This document shows positions 36,168 through 42,717 of a stretch of 42,717 bases of DNA, one piece after another. The notes beneath the pieces were generated by a model that was not told the DNA's origin, ran no database searches, and was given only the letters and a program-made list of their open reading frames with translations. Positions within the stretch are counted from its first letter, which is position 1. Each line of letters begins with the position of its first letter. The position numbers and the translations under genes are program-made. The stretch is from Sphingobacterium sp. (GTDB lineage: Bacteria; Bacteroidota; Bacteroidia; Sphingobacteriales; Sphingobacteriaceae), in NCBI GenBank assembly GCA_029239355.1, contig JAQZAZ010000033.1:1-42717 (forward strand), read 5' to 3'.

Positions 36168-37291
36168 AAAAGGAATTACTGGAAAGATATATCGTTGGGA
36201 ATACCAATGAAGCAGAGAATAACAGGGTACAAGGTTGGTTGGATGAACATCCTGAGAACCGGGCTGAATACCAAAAAATGAAAAATGTATTTCTATCTTA
36301 TCTATATGCGATGAATAAGGAATTGTTAGAAAGATATATGGTTGGGGAAACGAATGAAGCCGAGCGTATGATCGTAGAGGAATGGTTGAAAAATGATGCT
36401 AATAATAGGGAGGCATATTTGCAAATGAAAAAGTTATGGGATAGCTTACCCAAACCCCTGGAGGTGCCAGAAGTGGATGTGGATAAGGCTTGGACTGAAT
36501 TTAAGATCGCTAGGGACCGGAGAGCTTCGGAACTTACCGAAATCTCCAAAAAGAAAACAAGAATCATTCATTGGAATTGGTGGGCTGCAGCAGGTATTTT
36601 GCTTATCTGCATGTTCGGATTCTATGTGTTTGACCGTTCACAACGGGAGGAAATACATTTTATAACCCAAGACGGTGTACGTCAGGATTCACTGCCTGAT
36701 GGATCGATGGTAACACTCAACAGAAATAGTGAATTAGCTTATTCAAGGACATGGAGCAATAAAAATAGGAATGTTGAAATAGCGAGAGGAGAAGTGTTCT
36801 TTCAGGTGCATAAAGATAAAAAGCATCCTTTTGTGATAGCAACAGGCAATACGAAGATTACCGTACTGGGAACGAGCTTTAATGTGCGTCGCATTCCTGA
36901 TGCAACAGAGATTATTGTCGCTACAGGTTTGGTTAAGGTAGCTTATGCAGATAAAGAGATCTTGCTGCGACCCGAACAGATGGTAACGATTAGAGATACA
37001 GATACCATGAGGGTTGAGAAGAAGCCTGTTCAGGATAAATTCTATAAATACTATGTAGACCGAGAGTTTAGTTTTGAAAATACACCTTTGCAGAAGGTCG
37101 TGGAGCTGTTGAGCCGAGCGTATGATTACAAGATTATTATAGATGATCCTATTGTTCAAAAAATACCTTATACGGCTGAATTTAAACAAAATAGTCTAAG
37201 CGAAATCATTAAAGTGATGGCAAAGAGCTTGGATTTAAAGGTCGAGGTCGAAGGCAAGGAAATTCACTTAATAAATAATCAAAAGCGATAA
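36164..37291 (+). CDS. FecR-family anti-sigma factor with duplicated N-terminal segment
   Basis: A single-pass inner-membrane regulator of 375 residues. Residues 1-49 and 50-98 are tandem copies: 23 of the first 40 positions are identical (shared 'KELLERY', 'TNEAE', 'WL', 'NR', 'MK'). This segment is the cytoplasmic sigma-binding part in other FecR proteins, which usually have one copy. The membrane helix is about 138-156. The FecR domain is about 165-265 ('LPDGSMVTLN', 'VLGTSFNVR') and the C-terminal DUF4974-type domain about 295-373 ('FSFENTPLQKVVELLSRAY'), which contacts an STN domain in classical systems. A second ATG at 36311 would give a normal one-copy protein. It is coupled to the sigma gene, and the STN protein begins 1 base after its stop. 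Confidence 0.92.
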   Translation: MKKELLERYIVGNTNEAENNRVQGWLDEHPENRAEYQKMKNVFLSYLYAMNKELLERYMVGETNEAERMIVEEWLKNDANNREAYLQMKKLWDSLPKPLEVPEVDVDKAWTEFKIARDRRASELTEISKKKTRIIHWNWWAAAGILLICMFGFYVFDRSQREEIHFITQDGVRQDSLPDGSMVTLNRNSELAYSRTWSNKNRNVEIARGEVFFQVHKDKKHPFVIATGNTKITVLGTSFNVRRIPDATEIIVATGLVKVAYADKEILLRPEQMVTIRDTDTMRVEKKPVQDKFYKYYVDREFSFENTPLQKVVELLSRAYDYKIIIDDPIVQKIPYTAEFKQNSLSEIIKVMAKSLDLKVEVEGKEIHLINNQKR

Positions 37292-37292
37292 T

Positions 37293-39020
37293 ATGTCTCC
37301 GAAACAACATTGTATAAAAAACGTCATGATATTATTTTTTATCAATCGAATCAGATTATGTATCCTATTTACGCTGCTATGCTCCTTTCAATGGGGGCGA
37401 GCGCAGCATAAGCTCGCCGATGAGGTGAGGATGCCTGCTTTTTCAAAAACTACCGTCGGCGAAGTCTTTCAGCTTTTAAAAGAAAGGCAAGACCTCTTGT
37501 TTTCTTTTAATGGAAACATTTTACAGATGGATAGTATCATTTCTCCGAAGGCGTTTAAGGGAAACTTATATGACTATCTCGATGGGATTTTGGGCAAAGA
37601 GTATAGCTTTAAAGAACTTGGCAAACATATCATCGTCCAGTATACGCCACAGCGTATGTCTGTTGATTTTGAAGTGCAGACCCCGGAAAAAAATAAAGTC
37701 GTTATCACCGGTTATATCAAAAATATCCGGACCAACAACCCGATTTCCAATGCCAGTATTTTTGACCGAAGTGCTTTGCTCTCTACTTTGACGGACAAGA
37801 ACGGCTATTTTGAATTGGATGTCAAGAAAAAGAGTAGTCTGATCGCTGTTAATGTGAGCAAGGAAATGTTTCGTGATACCAGTGTGATGGTTATCTTTCC
37901 TATTGAAGCGCAGGTTGGAGGTAAAAAGAAACGCGAATATGGTTATTTTGAAGGTTATGAGGAAGATCATGGTCTTTATAAGTCATTTTTCGGAAGGGTC
38001 TTTTTGTCTCCTGCACAACGGATTCAGAGTATGAACCTTGGCGGTATGTTTTTATATAGCCCTTATCAAATATCCATGACACCGGGATTAAGTTCGCATG
38101 GCTTTATACGGTCCCAAATAGTCAATAAATTTTCATTAAATATTATCGGCGGAGCGACAGCCGGTGTGAAAGGTGTGGAACTGGGCGGAGTATTCAATAT
38201 CAACCAATATAATATGCAGGGCTTTCAAGTGGCTGGGGTATTCAATACGGTTGGTGGAAATGTAAGCGGAGTACAATTGGCGGGGGTAGGGAATCGGGTT
38301 TTTGGGAGTTCAAAGGGAGTTCAGATAGCGGGTATATTGAACAAGGTCGATACCGTCCGAGGTGTCCAAATAGCCGGAATTGCAAACACAGCACGACAGG
38401 CAACAGGGACGACGCAATTGGCAGGGGTATTGAATAATAGTAGCGACGATGTGGGTATTCAAATTGCCGGAATTGCGAATAGGGCCAAAAAGGTTAAAGG
38501 GTTTCAGCTCGCGGGAATTGTTAATATCGCTGACAGCAGCGATTATCCAGTTGGCTTATTGAATTTTATCAAAAACGGAGAAAAAAGTCTATCGTTGTCA
38601 ATAGATGATGAACATTATCTCGGGCTGCAGTTTCGTTCAGGAGGACGGGTACTCTACAGTATATTGGCAGCTGGGGTGGTTCTTGTTGATGATGGGCCAT
38701 CTAAATATGCTTTTGAAGCCGGGTTGGGGGCTTTGTTGCTGAATAGATCCAAGTTTGCGCTTCGTGCAGAAATTACGACACGCAATCATCTAACAGATAA
38801 ATTTAAGCTGTTGGATAATCACCAATCTTCTTTGCGTATTATCCCAGCCTATAAATTAACCGATGCCTTGTCAATATTTGTATCACCAAGTTTCAATTAT
38901 GCTGAACGGGATGAGAATACTGTACCTATTGGTGGTACTCGTTGGAAAGTTTGGGGAAGAGACCATACAAGAAATACATTTTACGGTGGTGGAATAGCTG
39001 GCCTAATGCTAAAATTATAA
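37293..39020 (+). CDS. STN-domain protein with carboxypeptidase-regulatory domain, GxQxAG repeats and barrel-like C-terminus
   Basis: An exported protein of 575 residues that occupies the position usually held by a SusC after sigma/FecR. Signal peptide about 12-38 (ATG at 37293; a later ATG at 37326 also fits). STN-like domain about 45-117 ('TVGEVFQLLKERQDLLFSFN'), which in TonB receptors signals to FecR. A carboxypeptidase-regulatory-like domain is at about 135-200. Eight repeats of about 15-20 residues with a GxQxAGxxN core lie at about 294-424. The last 140 residues look like outer-membrane strands and end in L. No TonB plug or large barrel is present. The family is recognised only as STN/carboxypeptidase-regulatory-like proteins with surface-type repeats; the function is unknown. 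It could be a surface sensor that signals through FecR. Confidence 0.8.
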   Translation: MSPKQHCIKNVMILFFINRIRLCILFTLLCSFQWGRAQHKLADEVRMPAFSKTTVGEVFQLLKERQDLLFSFNGNILQMDSIISPKAFKGNLYDYLDGILGKEYSFKELGKHIIVQYTPQRMSVDFEVQTPEKNKVVITGYIKNIRTNNPISNASIFDRSALLSTLTDKNGYFELDVKKKSSLIAVNVSKEMFRDTSVMVIFPIEAQVGGKKKREYGYFEGYEEDHGLYKSFFGRVFLSPAQRIQSMNLGGMFLYSPYQISMTPGLSSHGFIRSQIVNKFSLNIIGGATAGVKGVELGGVFNINQYNMQGFQVAGVFNTVGGNVSGVQLAGVGNRVFGSSKGVQIAGILNKVDTVRGVQIAGIANTARQATGTTQLAGVLNNSSDDVGIQIAGIANRAKKVKGFQLAGIVNIADSSDYPVGLLNFIKNGEKSLSLSIDDEHYLGLQFRSGGRVLYSILAAGVVLVDDGPSKYAFEAGLGALLLNRSKFALRAEITTRNHLTDKFKLLDNHQSSLRIIPAYKLTDALSIFVSPSFNYAERDENTVPIGGTRWKVWGRDHTRNTFYGGGIAGLMLKL

Positions 39021-39082
39021 AATTAAAACTATTTGAGTTAGTCAGCTGTTATATAGATAGCTTTTAAACATTTAACATTTTA

Positions 39083-39121
39083 CATAAGGGCCCTTTGTTG
39101 TTACAACAAAGGGCCCTTATG
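39083..39121. terminator. Bidirectional terminator between the STN protein and J-domain genes
   Basis: Perfect 18-base arms at 39083-39100 and 39104-39121 with a 3-base loop, followed by CTTTT on the + strand. It sits between convergent genes and probably serves both. Confidence 0.88.
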
Positions 39122-39185
39122 CTTTTAGCCAATATGCGGTCAATAGACCCGTATATATAGTGTACGTATGAAATTTACGTTTTTA

Positions 39186-39638
39186 TTATGCGACAACCGT
39201 GGATGTTTTCAGCACATTCCGATAAGGATAGGAATGAAAAACATGTCTACGCGCAAATCGTCCTAAAGAATCTGCATTGACAAATTTTACATAATCATTT
39301 CGTTGGACACCAAAGTATTCATATTGACTGCCATCGTGAAAGGTGATCGTCAATATTTGGGCTTTCCAATCAATATCCTGAATACCCGAATTCGTAATTG
39401 TTTCTGTATAAATGGGCAATTGTTGTTCAATAGTTTCTGGGCAGATGCTTACCAAAAAATGATAAGCTTCGATCATTTCTACACTCTTTTGTTCAGCAGC
39501 CAAACGACCTTCTTCGTCATTGACAAATTTATCCGGATGACATTCTTTCATTATCGTCCGATAGGTGGATTTTAGGGTCTTAAGATCCGCTGATTTATCC
39601 ACATTTAACAACTTTCGGTAGTCGGCAATTTTTTTCAT
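39186..39638 (-). CDS. J-domain protein with C-terminal KTSC domain
   Basis: A cytoplasmic protein of 150 residues. Residues about 4-66 form a J-domain with the diagnostic HPD at 34-36 ('KECHPDKF'), which would stimulate a DnaK/Hsp70. Residues about 84-141 match the KTSC domain ('LTITFHDGSQYEYFGV', 'DSLGRFARRHVF'), a short domain of unclear role often found alone. There is no Gly/Phe or zinc-finger region, so it is not a classical DnaJ. The pairing suggests that KTSC might select a client for DnaK, but this is inference. It is the last of three - strand genes with gaps of 54 and 84 bases, possibly one operon. Confidence 0.82.
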   Translation of the reverse strand: MKKIADYRKLLNVDKSADLKTLKSTYRTIMKECHPDKFVNDEEGRLAAEQKSVEMIEAYHFLVSICPETIEQQLPIYTETITNSGIQDIDWKAQILTITFHDGSQYEYFGVQRNDYVKFVNADSLGRFARRHVFHSYPYRNVLKTSTVVA

Positions 39639-39692
39639 GGCTGCAAAGATATGCTTAATAATCAGATTATTTGCATTAACATGGAAATAAGG

Positions 39693-39914
39693 TTATTTTT
39701 TGCCCAAGGTTTTGACATAGAGCTGTTCAACCTTCTCACGCGCCCAAGGCGTTTTCCGTAAAAAAGTTAATGAGGATTTTATACTCGGGTTTTCATTGAA
39801 ACATCGGATGGCTATCCTTTGCCCAAGTTCTTCCCACCCATAATAGTCTACGAGATAGGTGATGATAGTATCTAATCGTTTCCCGTGTAATGGATTATTG
39901 ACTTGTTCTTGCAT
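39693..39914 (-). CDS. VF530/DUF2132-family small DNA-binding protein
   Basis: A protein of 73 residues that matches the VF530 family along its whole length: '[21 protein letters not shown]' region, '[11 protein letters not shown]', '[18 protein letters not shown]' and 'REKVEQLY'. The family is small, helical and reported as DNA-binding in Vibrio, with no settled role. It lies between the FMN reductase and J-domain genes on the same strand. Confidence 0.88.
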   Translation of the reverse strand: MQEQVNNPLHGKRLDTIITYLVDYYGWEELGQRIAIRCFNENPSIKSSLTFLRKTPWAREKVEQLYVKTLGKK

Positions 39915-39998
39915 GTTGTAAAGTTAGCAATCTTTGTACATTTAATATGATTTTTATTCCATCGTTATAGCCCTATTGATGGATTCAATAGCATTTAA

Positions 39999-40517
39999 TT
40001 AGGATTTCTTGAGCTGTTCTGCAAGAGCATCAAGCGCTTGATCGAGCTTCTCGTCCCAGATATTTCCCACTGCGTCTAATTTTCCTTTTACCCCCTGGAT
40101 AAGCAAATTGTTTCTGGGATCAAGCTGTGCCCCAAGTCCCTGCATGATTCGCTGTAATTCGGCATGGCCAGTTTCTCCTTGTGCGGACGCGGTAATAATG
40201 GAGACGGGTTTGTCTGTAAAAATAGTAGTCGCAGCGCACCATTCAAGCAAATTTTTCAATCCACTGGGTACACTGAAAATATACTCGGGGCTGCTGATCA
40301 ATACCAGATCCGCATCCTGGATGACCTGACGTAGCGCAATGATTTCTATTGGTGGTTGGGTGGTGCTTTCCTCTGGGTCAAAATGCGGCAGTTCTTTTAA
40401 GCGGTCAAAGAGCACAAGATTAATCTCTGGATTTAACTTGTGTTGAAGATGACGTACAATCTGATGATTGGATGAATGTTCGCTTGCGCTGCCTATTATC
40501 GCAAATATGGTTTTCAT
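39999..40517 (-). CDS. NAD(P)H-dependent FMN reductase
   Basis: A flavodoxin-fold oxidoreductase of 172 residues. The FMN phosphate-binding loop is near the N-terminus ('IIGSASEHSSNHQIV', about 7-21), and 'SSPEYIFSVPSGLKNLLEW' (about 75-93) is the family motif for flavin binding and dimerisation. It would reduce FMN, quinones or similar acceptors with NAD(P)H in the cytoplasm. The usual 'SPEYNxSxPGxLKN' motif is slightly altered (IFS for NGS). No context gene indicates a specific substrate. Confidence 0.87.
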   Translation of the reverse strand: MKTIFAIIGSASEHSSNHQIVRHLQHKLNPEINLVLFDRLKELPHFDPEESTTQPPIEIIALRQVIQDADLVLISSPEYIFSVPSGLKNLLEWCAATTIFTDKPVSIITASAQGETGHAELQRIMQGLGAQLDPRNNLLIQGVKGKLDAVGNIWDEKLDQALDALAEQLKKS

Positions 40518-40779
40518 TGAATATATTTACTTGAAGGCCAAAAGGCCCAAATTGTTTAATCAATTTATTTACACGCCATGCGAGTTGCGTCGTGTAAGAT
40601 TTTGAAGCGGCTAATTTACGATAATGGATCTAAAACAATACAGAAAAATAAGGTAATTATAATTTTATGCCCTATACACACTATACTTAAAGATAAAAAC
40701 TTTTTCCTTTTACCGATTAAGTTTATACTTTTGGAAATAAGGACTTGTATTAGCTTAAATACGGATTATATGCTTTGTT
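40518..40779. other. Intergenic region with a small inverted repeat
   Basis: This 262-bp AT-rich stretch lies between divergent genes and should hold promoters for both. Seven-base arms at 40569-40575 and 40591-40597 pair perfectly and suggest a possible regulator site or hairpin. No convincing promoter or gene was found. Confidence 0.35.
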
Positions 40780-41337
40780 ATGAGAAATAAAATGGGGTAC
40801 CGTTTGTTGTGGGAGCGTATTCGTACGGGTGATGAGGCCGCGTTTTTTGATCTTTATGCGGCACTTTACCAAGAGCTTGTTAATTTTGGAATCCGGACCT
40901 GTGGTGACAGTGAACTAGCAAGTGAGGCTACCGACCAGGTTTTTGTCAAGATCTGGGAGAAAAGAATACAGCTTGAACGTGTCGAAAATGTACAGTCCTA
41001 TCTCATTACCTTTCTAAAAAGGCGTATTCTGCGTCTGATCGAAAAGCAGCATAAAATTAATACGGCACTTCAGAACGTCAAAGCAGAAGATGAATGGATC
41101 GAGATGCCATACGATGAGTTTGTGATCAAAGTACAGACCAATGAGATTATTCAGATCCGATTGAAAGAAGCACTGGAGAAGTTGTCTTTTCGTCAAAAAC
41201 AATTGGTCAATCTAAAATTTTTTGAAGGTTATTCGTATGAAAAGATTTCGGAAACTACGCAGATGTCTGTCAAAACAGCGTATAATACGCTCTACGATGC
41301 GCTAAAAATATTGAGGGAGGAGTTGAAGGACATTTAA
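40780..41337 (+). CDS. ECF RNA polymerase sigma factor (second pair)
   Basis: An alternative sigma factor of 185 residues. Region 2 is about 22-62 ('ASEATDQVFVKIWEKR') and region 4 about 131-182 ('LSFRQKQLVNLKFFEGYSYEKI' split over the domain, then 'MSVKTAYNTLYDALKIL'). An ATG at 40792 would shorten it by four residues. It differs strongly from the first sigma and lacks that protein's hydrophobic tail. A FecR gene follows after 179 bases, so this pair is not translationally coupled. Confidence 0.92.
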   Translation: MRNKMGYRLLWERIRTGDEAAFFDLYAALYQELVNFGIRTCGDSELASEATDQVFVKIWEKRIQLERVENVQSYLITFLKRRILRLIEKQHKINTALQNVKAEDEWIEMPYDEFVIKVQTNEIIQIRLKEALEKLSFRQKQLVNLKFFEGYSYEKISETTQMSVKTAYNTLYDALKILREELKDI

Positions 41338-41516
41338 TGATAGCAGAGATAATCGTGTTACAGGGTAATGATAACCTATTCGTAGCGTATATACCTCCTT
41401 TATTTGTGTTGTTTTTTAAAACAAATAATTTGATTATCAGTTCTTTATGAAATAGTTTGTTTTTTTCTTAGGAAAAAGATCTCTTCTTGGGCACTATAAG
41501 GTAAATACCCATTAGA

Positions 41517-42620
41517 ATGAGCCAAAAAGATTATAAGCAGTTAGAAGATTTTTTGATTGACGATACTTTTCAAAAGTACTGTTCTGGAGAAGATAAAAAC
41601 TGTATCCTTTACTGGCAACAATACTGCTTAAATCATCCGGATCAGGTCGAAATGATCCTAAAAGCAAAACGTCTTTACCAAATTTTGGTCGGAAACCGAA
41701 AATCTATCCACGAACAGATGGAGAGATTGAAGACTGACCTCCAAAATACGCCAATTGAATCTGCACCTATCCGCCAGATTACATGGCAAAAGTGGGCTGC
41801 TATTGCTGCTGTATTGGTTGCTTTAGTGGCAGGTGGCGTATGGTATTATATGCTTCCAACAAATGATATCATTCCTCAAGCAATGGCTAATATTGGCCAG
41901 GTTTATCAGACAAGAAAGGGCGAGAAGAAGACCTTTGAGTTAATCGATGGTAGTACTGTTACCTTAAACTCTGCAAGCAAATTGGAAGTATCTTCGGATT
42001 TTAACAGCGAGTTGCGCTTGGTGAGGTTGGTTGGTGAAGGGTATTTTCAGGTAGCAAAAAATACGGAAAAGCCATTTATGGTGCAGGCTACTGATTTTGA
42101 TATCAAAGTTTTGGGCACTACTTTCAATGTGAAAAGTTATCCCGAAGAACCAACGGCAGAAGCGGTATTGGTGGAAGGATCGATTGAGATGAAAAGCAAA
42201 GGGCTTCGGGAGAACTCCGTTGTTATTAAGCCAAATCAGAAAATTACCATATTTAAAAACCAAGATGAGGTTCTAGTCAATACAAATAAAGGAAATAAAC
42301 CAACCCTCAGTAAATTACCTATTAAAGAAATCGCCATTGAAAATATTCCGGCGATGGAGCCCAATACTGCCGAAATACCTGATATCGCCTGGAAGGAAAA
42401 TAGATTGGAAATTGTGGACCAAGATTTCGAATCTTTACGCCGGACGCTGGAACGTTGGTATGATGTGGATATTGAGCTCCAAGGCGAACAAATAAAAAGA
42501 TATCGCTTCACGGCAACCTTTAGCAAAGAAAATATTGAGCAGGTACTGAGTGCTTTACAGAAAGTTGAACCTTTTAAATTTGAATTATATGAGAAAAAAA
42601 TAACGATCTCTGAAAAATAA
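41517..42620 (+). CDS. FecR-family anti-sigma factor (second pair)
   Basis: A single-pass inner-membrane anti-sigma factor of 367 residues. The cytoplasmic N-terminal sigma-binding part is about 1-85, in one copy. The membrane helix is about 89-111 ('WAAIAAVLVALVAGGVW'). The FecR domain is about 130-235 ('LIDGSTVTLNSASKLEV', 'VLGTTFNVKSYP') and the C-terminal DUF4974-type domain about 295-365 ('DQDFESLRRTLERWYDVDI'). The classical scheme is that a SusC/TonB receptor with an STN domain releases the sigma through this protein; that receptor gene should lie beyond the right edge. A hairpin follows the stop. Confidence 0.93.
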   Translation: MSQKDYKQLEDFLIDDTFQKYCSGEDKNCILYWQQYCLNHPDQVEMILKAKRLYQILVGNRKSIHEQMERLKTDLQNTPIESAPIRQITWQKWAAIAAVLVALVAGGVWYYMLPTNDIIPQAMANIGQVYQTRKGEKKTFELIDGSTVTLNSASKLEVSSDFNSELRLVRLVGEGYFQVAKNTEKPFMVQATDFDIKVLGTTFNVKSYPEEPTAEAVLVEGSIEMKSKGLRENSVVIKPNQKITIFKNQDEVLVNTNKGNKPTLSKLPIKEIAIENIPAMEPNTAEIPDIAWKENRLEIVDQDFESLRRTLERWYDVDIELQGEQIKRYRFTATFSKENIEQVLSALQKVEPFKFELYEKKITISEK

Positions 42621-42646
42621 AAGGATGGTGGACCAACACCATCCTT
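42621..42646. terminator. Hairpin after the second FecR gene
   Basis: Perfect 10-base arms at 42621-42630 and 42637-42646 with a 6-base loop, starting at the base after the stop codon. The + side lacks a T-run, so it may be only a partial terminator or processing signal before the next gene. Confidence 0.55.
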
Positions 42647-42717
42647 CATTGAAAAAATGATTAACCAAAAGCAGCAACATTGGGGCGTGCTGCTTAATAT
42701 TAATTTTAACCAACACT

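Noticed and set aside
37293..39020. The STN protein as a truncated SusC
   Set aside because: It has no plug remnant or SusC signature, and it has its own repeat region and complete ending before a terminator, so it looks like an intact different protein.
40578..40790. Short frame of 70 residues before the second sigma factor
   Set aside because: It is Lys/Ile-rich translation of AT-rich intergenic DNA and overlaps the sigma start; no family is recognised.

Overview
The window looks like chromosome of a Bacteroidota species close to Sphingobacterium. The evidence is three SusC/SusD-type systems, a hybrid two-component regulator, two ECF sigma/FecR pairs, a PorT-like barrel, weak Shine-Dalgarno signals and moderate-to-low GC. 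The genus is an inference; no rRNA or marker gene is present to confirm it.

Layout. (1) 1-8.7 kb, + strand: the tail of a polysaccharide-utilisation locus (PUL). It holds a SusD cut by the window edge, a GH88-GH29 fusion enzyme, an SGNH esterase, a second GH29 alpha-L-fucosidase and a Tat-exported Gfo/Idh/MocA oxidoreductase, then a strong terminator. The likely target is a fucosylated, uronate-containing, possibly acylated glycan. (2) 8.9-25.0 kb, + strand: an apparently complete maltodextrin/starch locus. A LacI-family repressor precedes a surface GH13 amylase lipoprotein, SusC, SusD, SusE, a periplasmic SusA-like GH13, beta-phosphoglucomutase, GH65 maltose phosphorylase and an MFS sugar transporter. 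Two palindromes, 100 bp apart centre to centre, lie between the repressor and the amylase and are probably its operators. The scheme is surface cleavage, TonB-dependent import, periplasmic trimming, inner-membrane uptake, then phosphorolysis to glucose plus beta-glucose 1-phosphate and conversion to glucose 6-phosphate. A 17-bp hairpin ends the locus. (3) 25.1-34.1 kb: a hybrid two-component system on the - strand, divergent from a SusC/SusD pair with no enzyme beside it. (4) 34.1-35.4 kb: a structured non-coding stretch with short repeats, a tRNA-Pro(GGG) and a small outer-membrane barrel gene, both on the - strand. (5) 35.6-39.1 kb, + strand: ECF sigma factor, FecR-like anti-sigma factor with a duplicated N-terminal segment, and an STN-domain protein that carries GxQxAG repeats and a barrel-like C-terminus instead of being a TonB receptor. 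(6) 39.1-40.5 kb, - strand: J-domain/KTSC protein, VF530/DUF2132 protein and NAD(P)H-dependent FMN reductase. (7) 40.8-42.7 kb, + strand: a second ECF sigma/FecR pair whose expected SusC partner would lie beyond the window.

The least ordinary items are the sigma/FecR/STN-repeat trio, the FecR with tandem anti-sigma segments, the GH88-GH29 fusion, and the repeat-rich non-coding stretch at 34.2-34.5 kb. No CRISPR array, transposase, phage gene or rRNA was seen.
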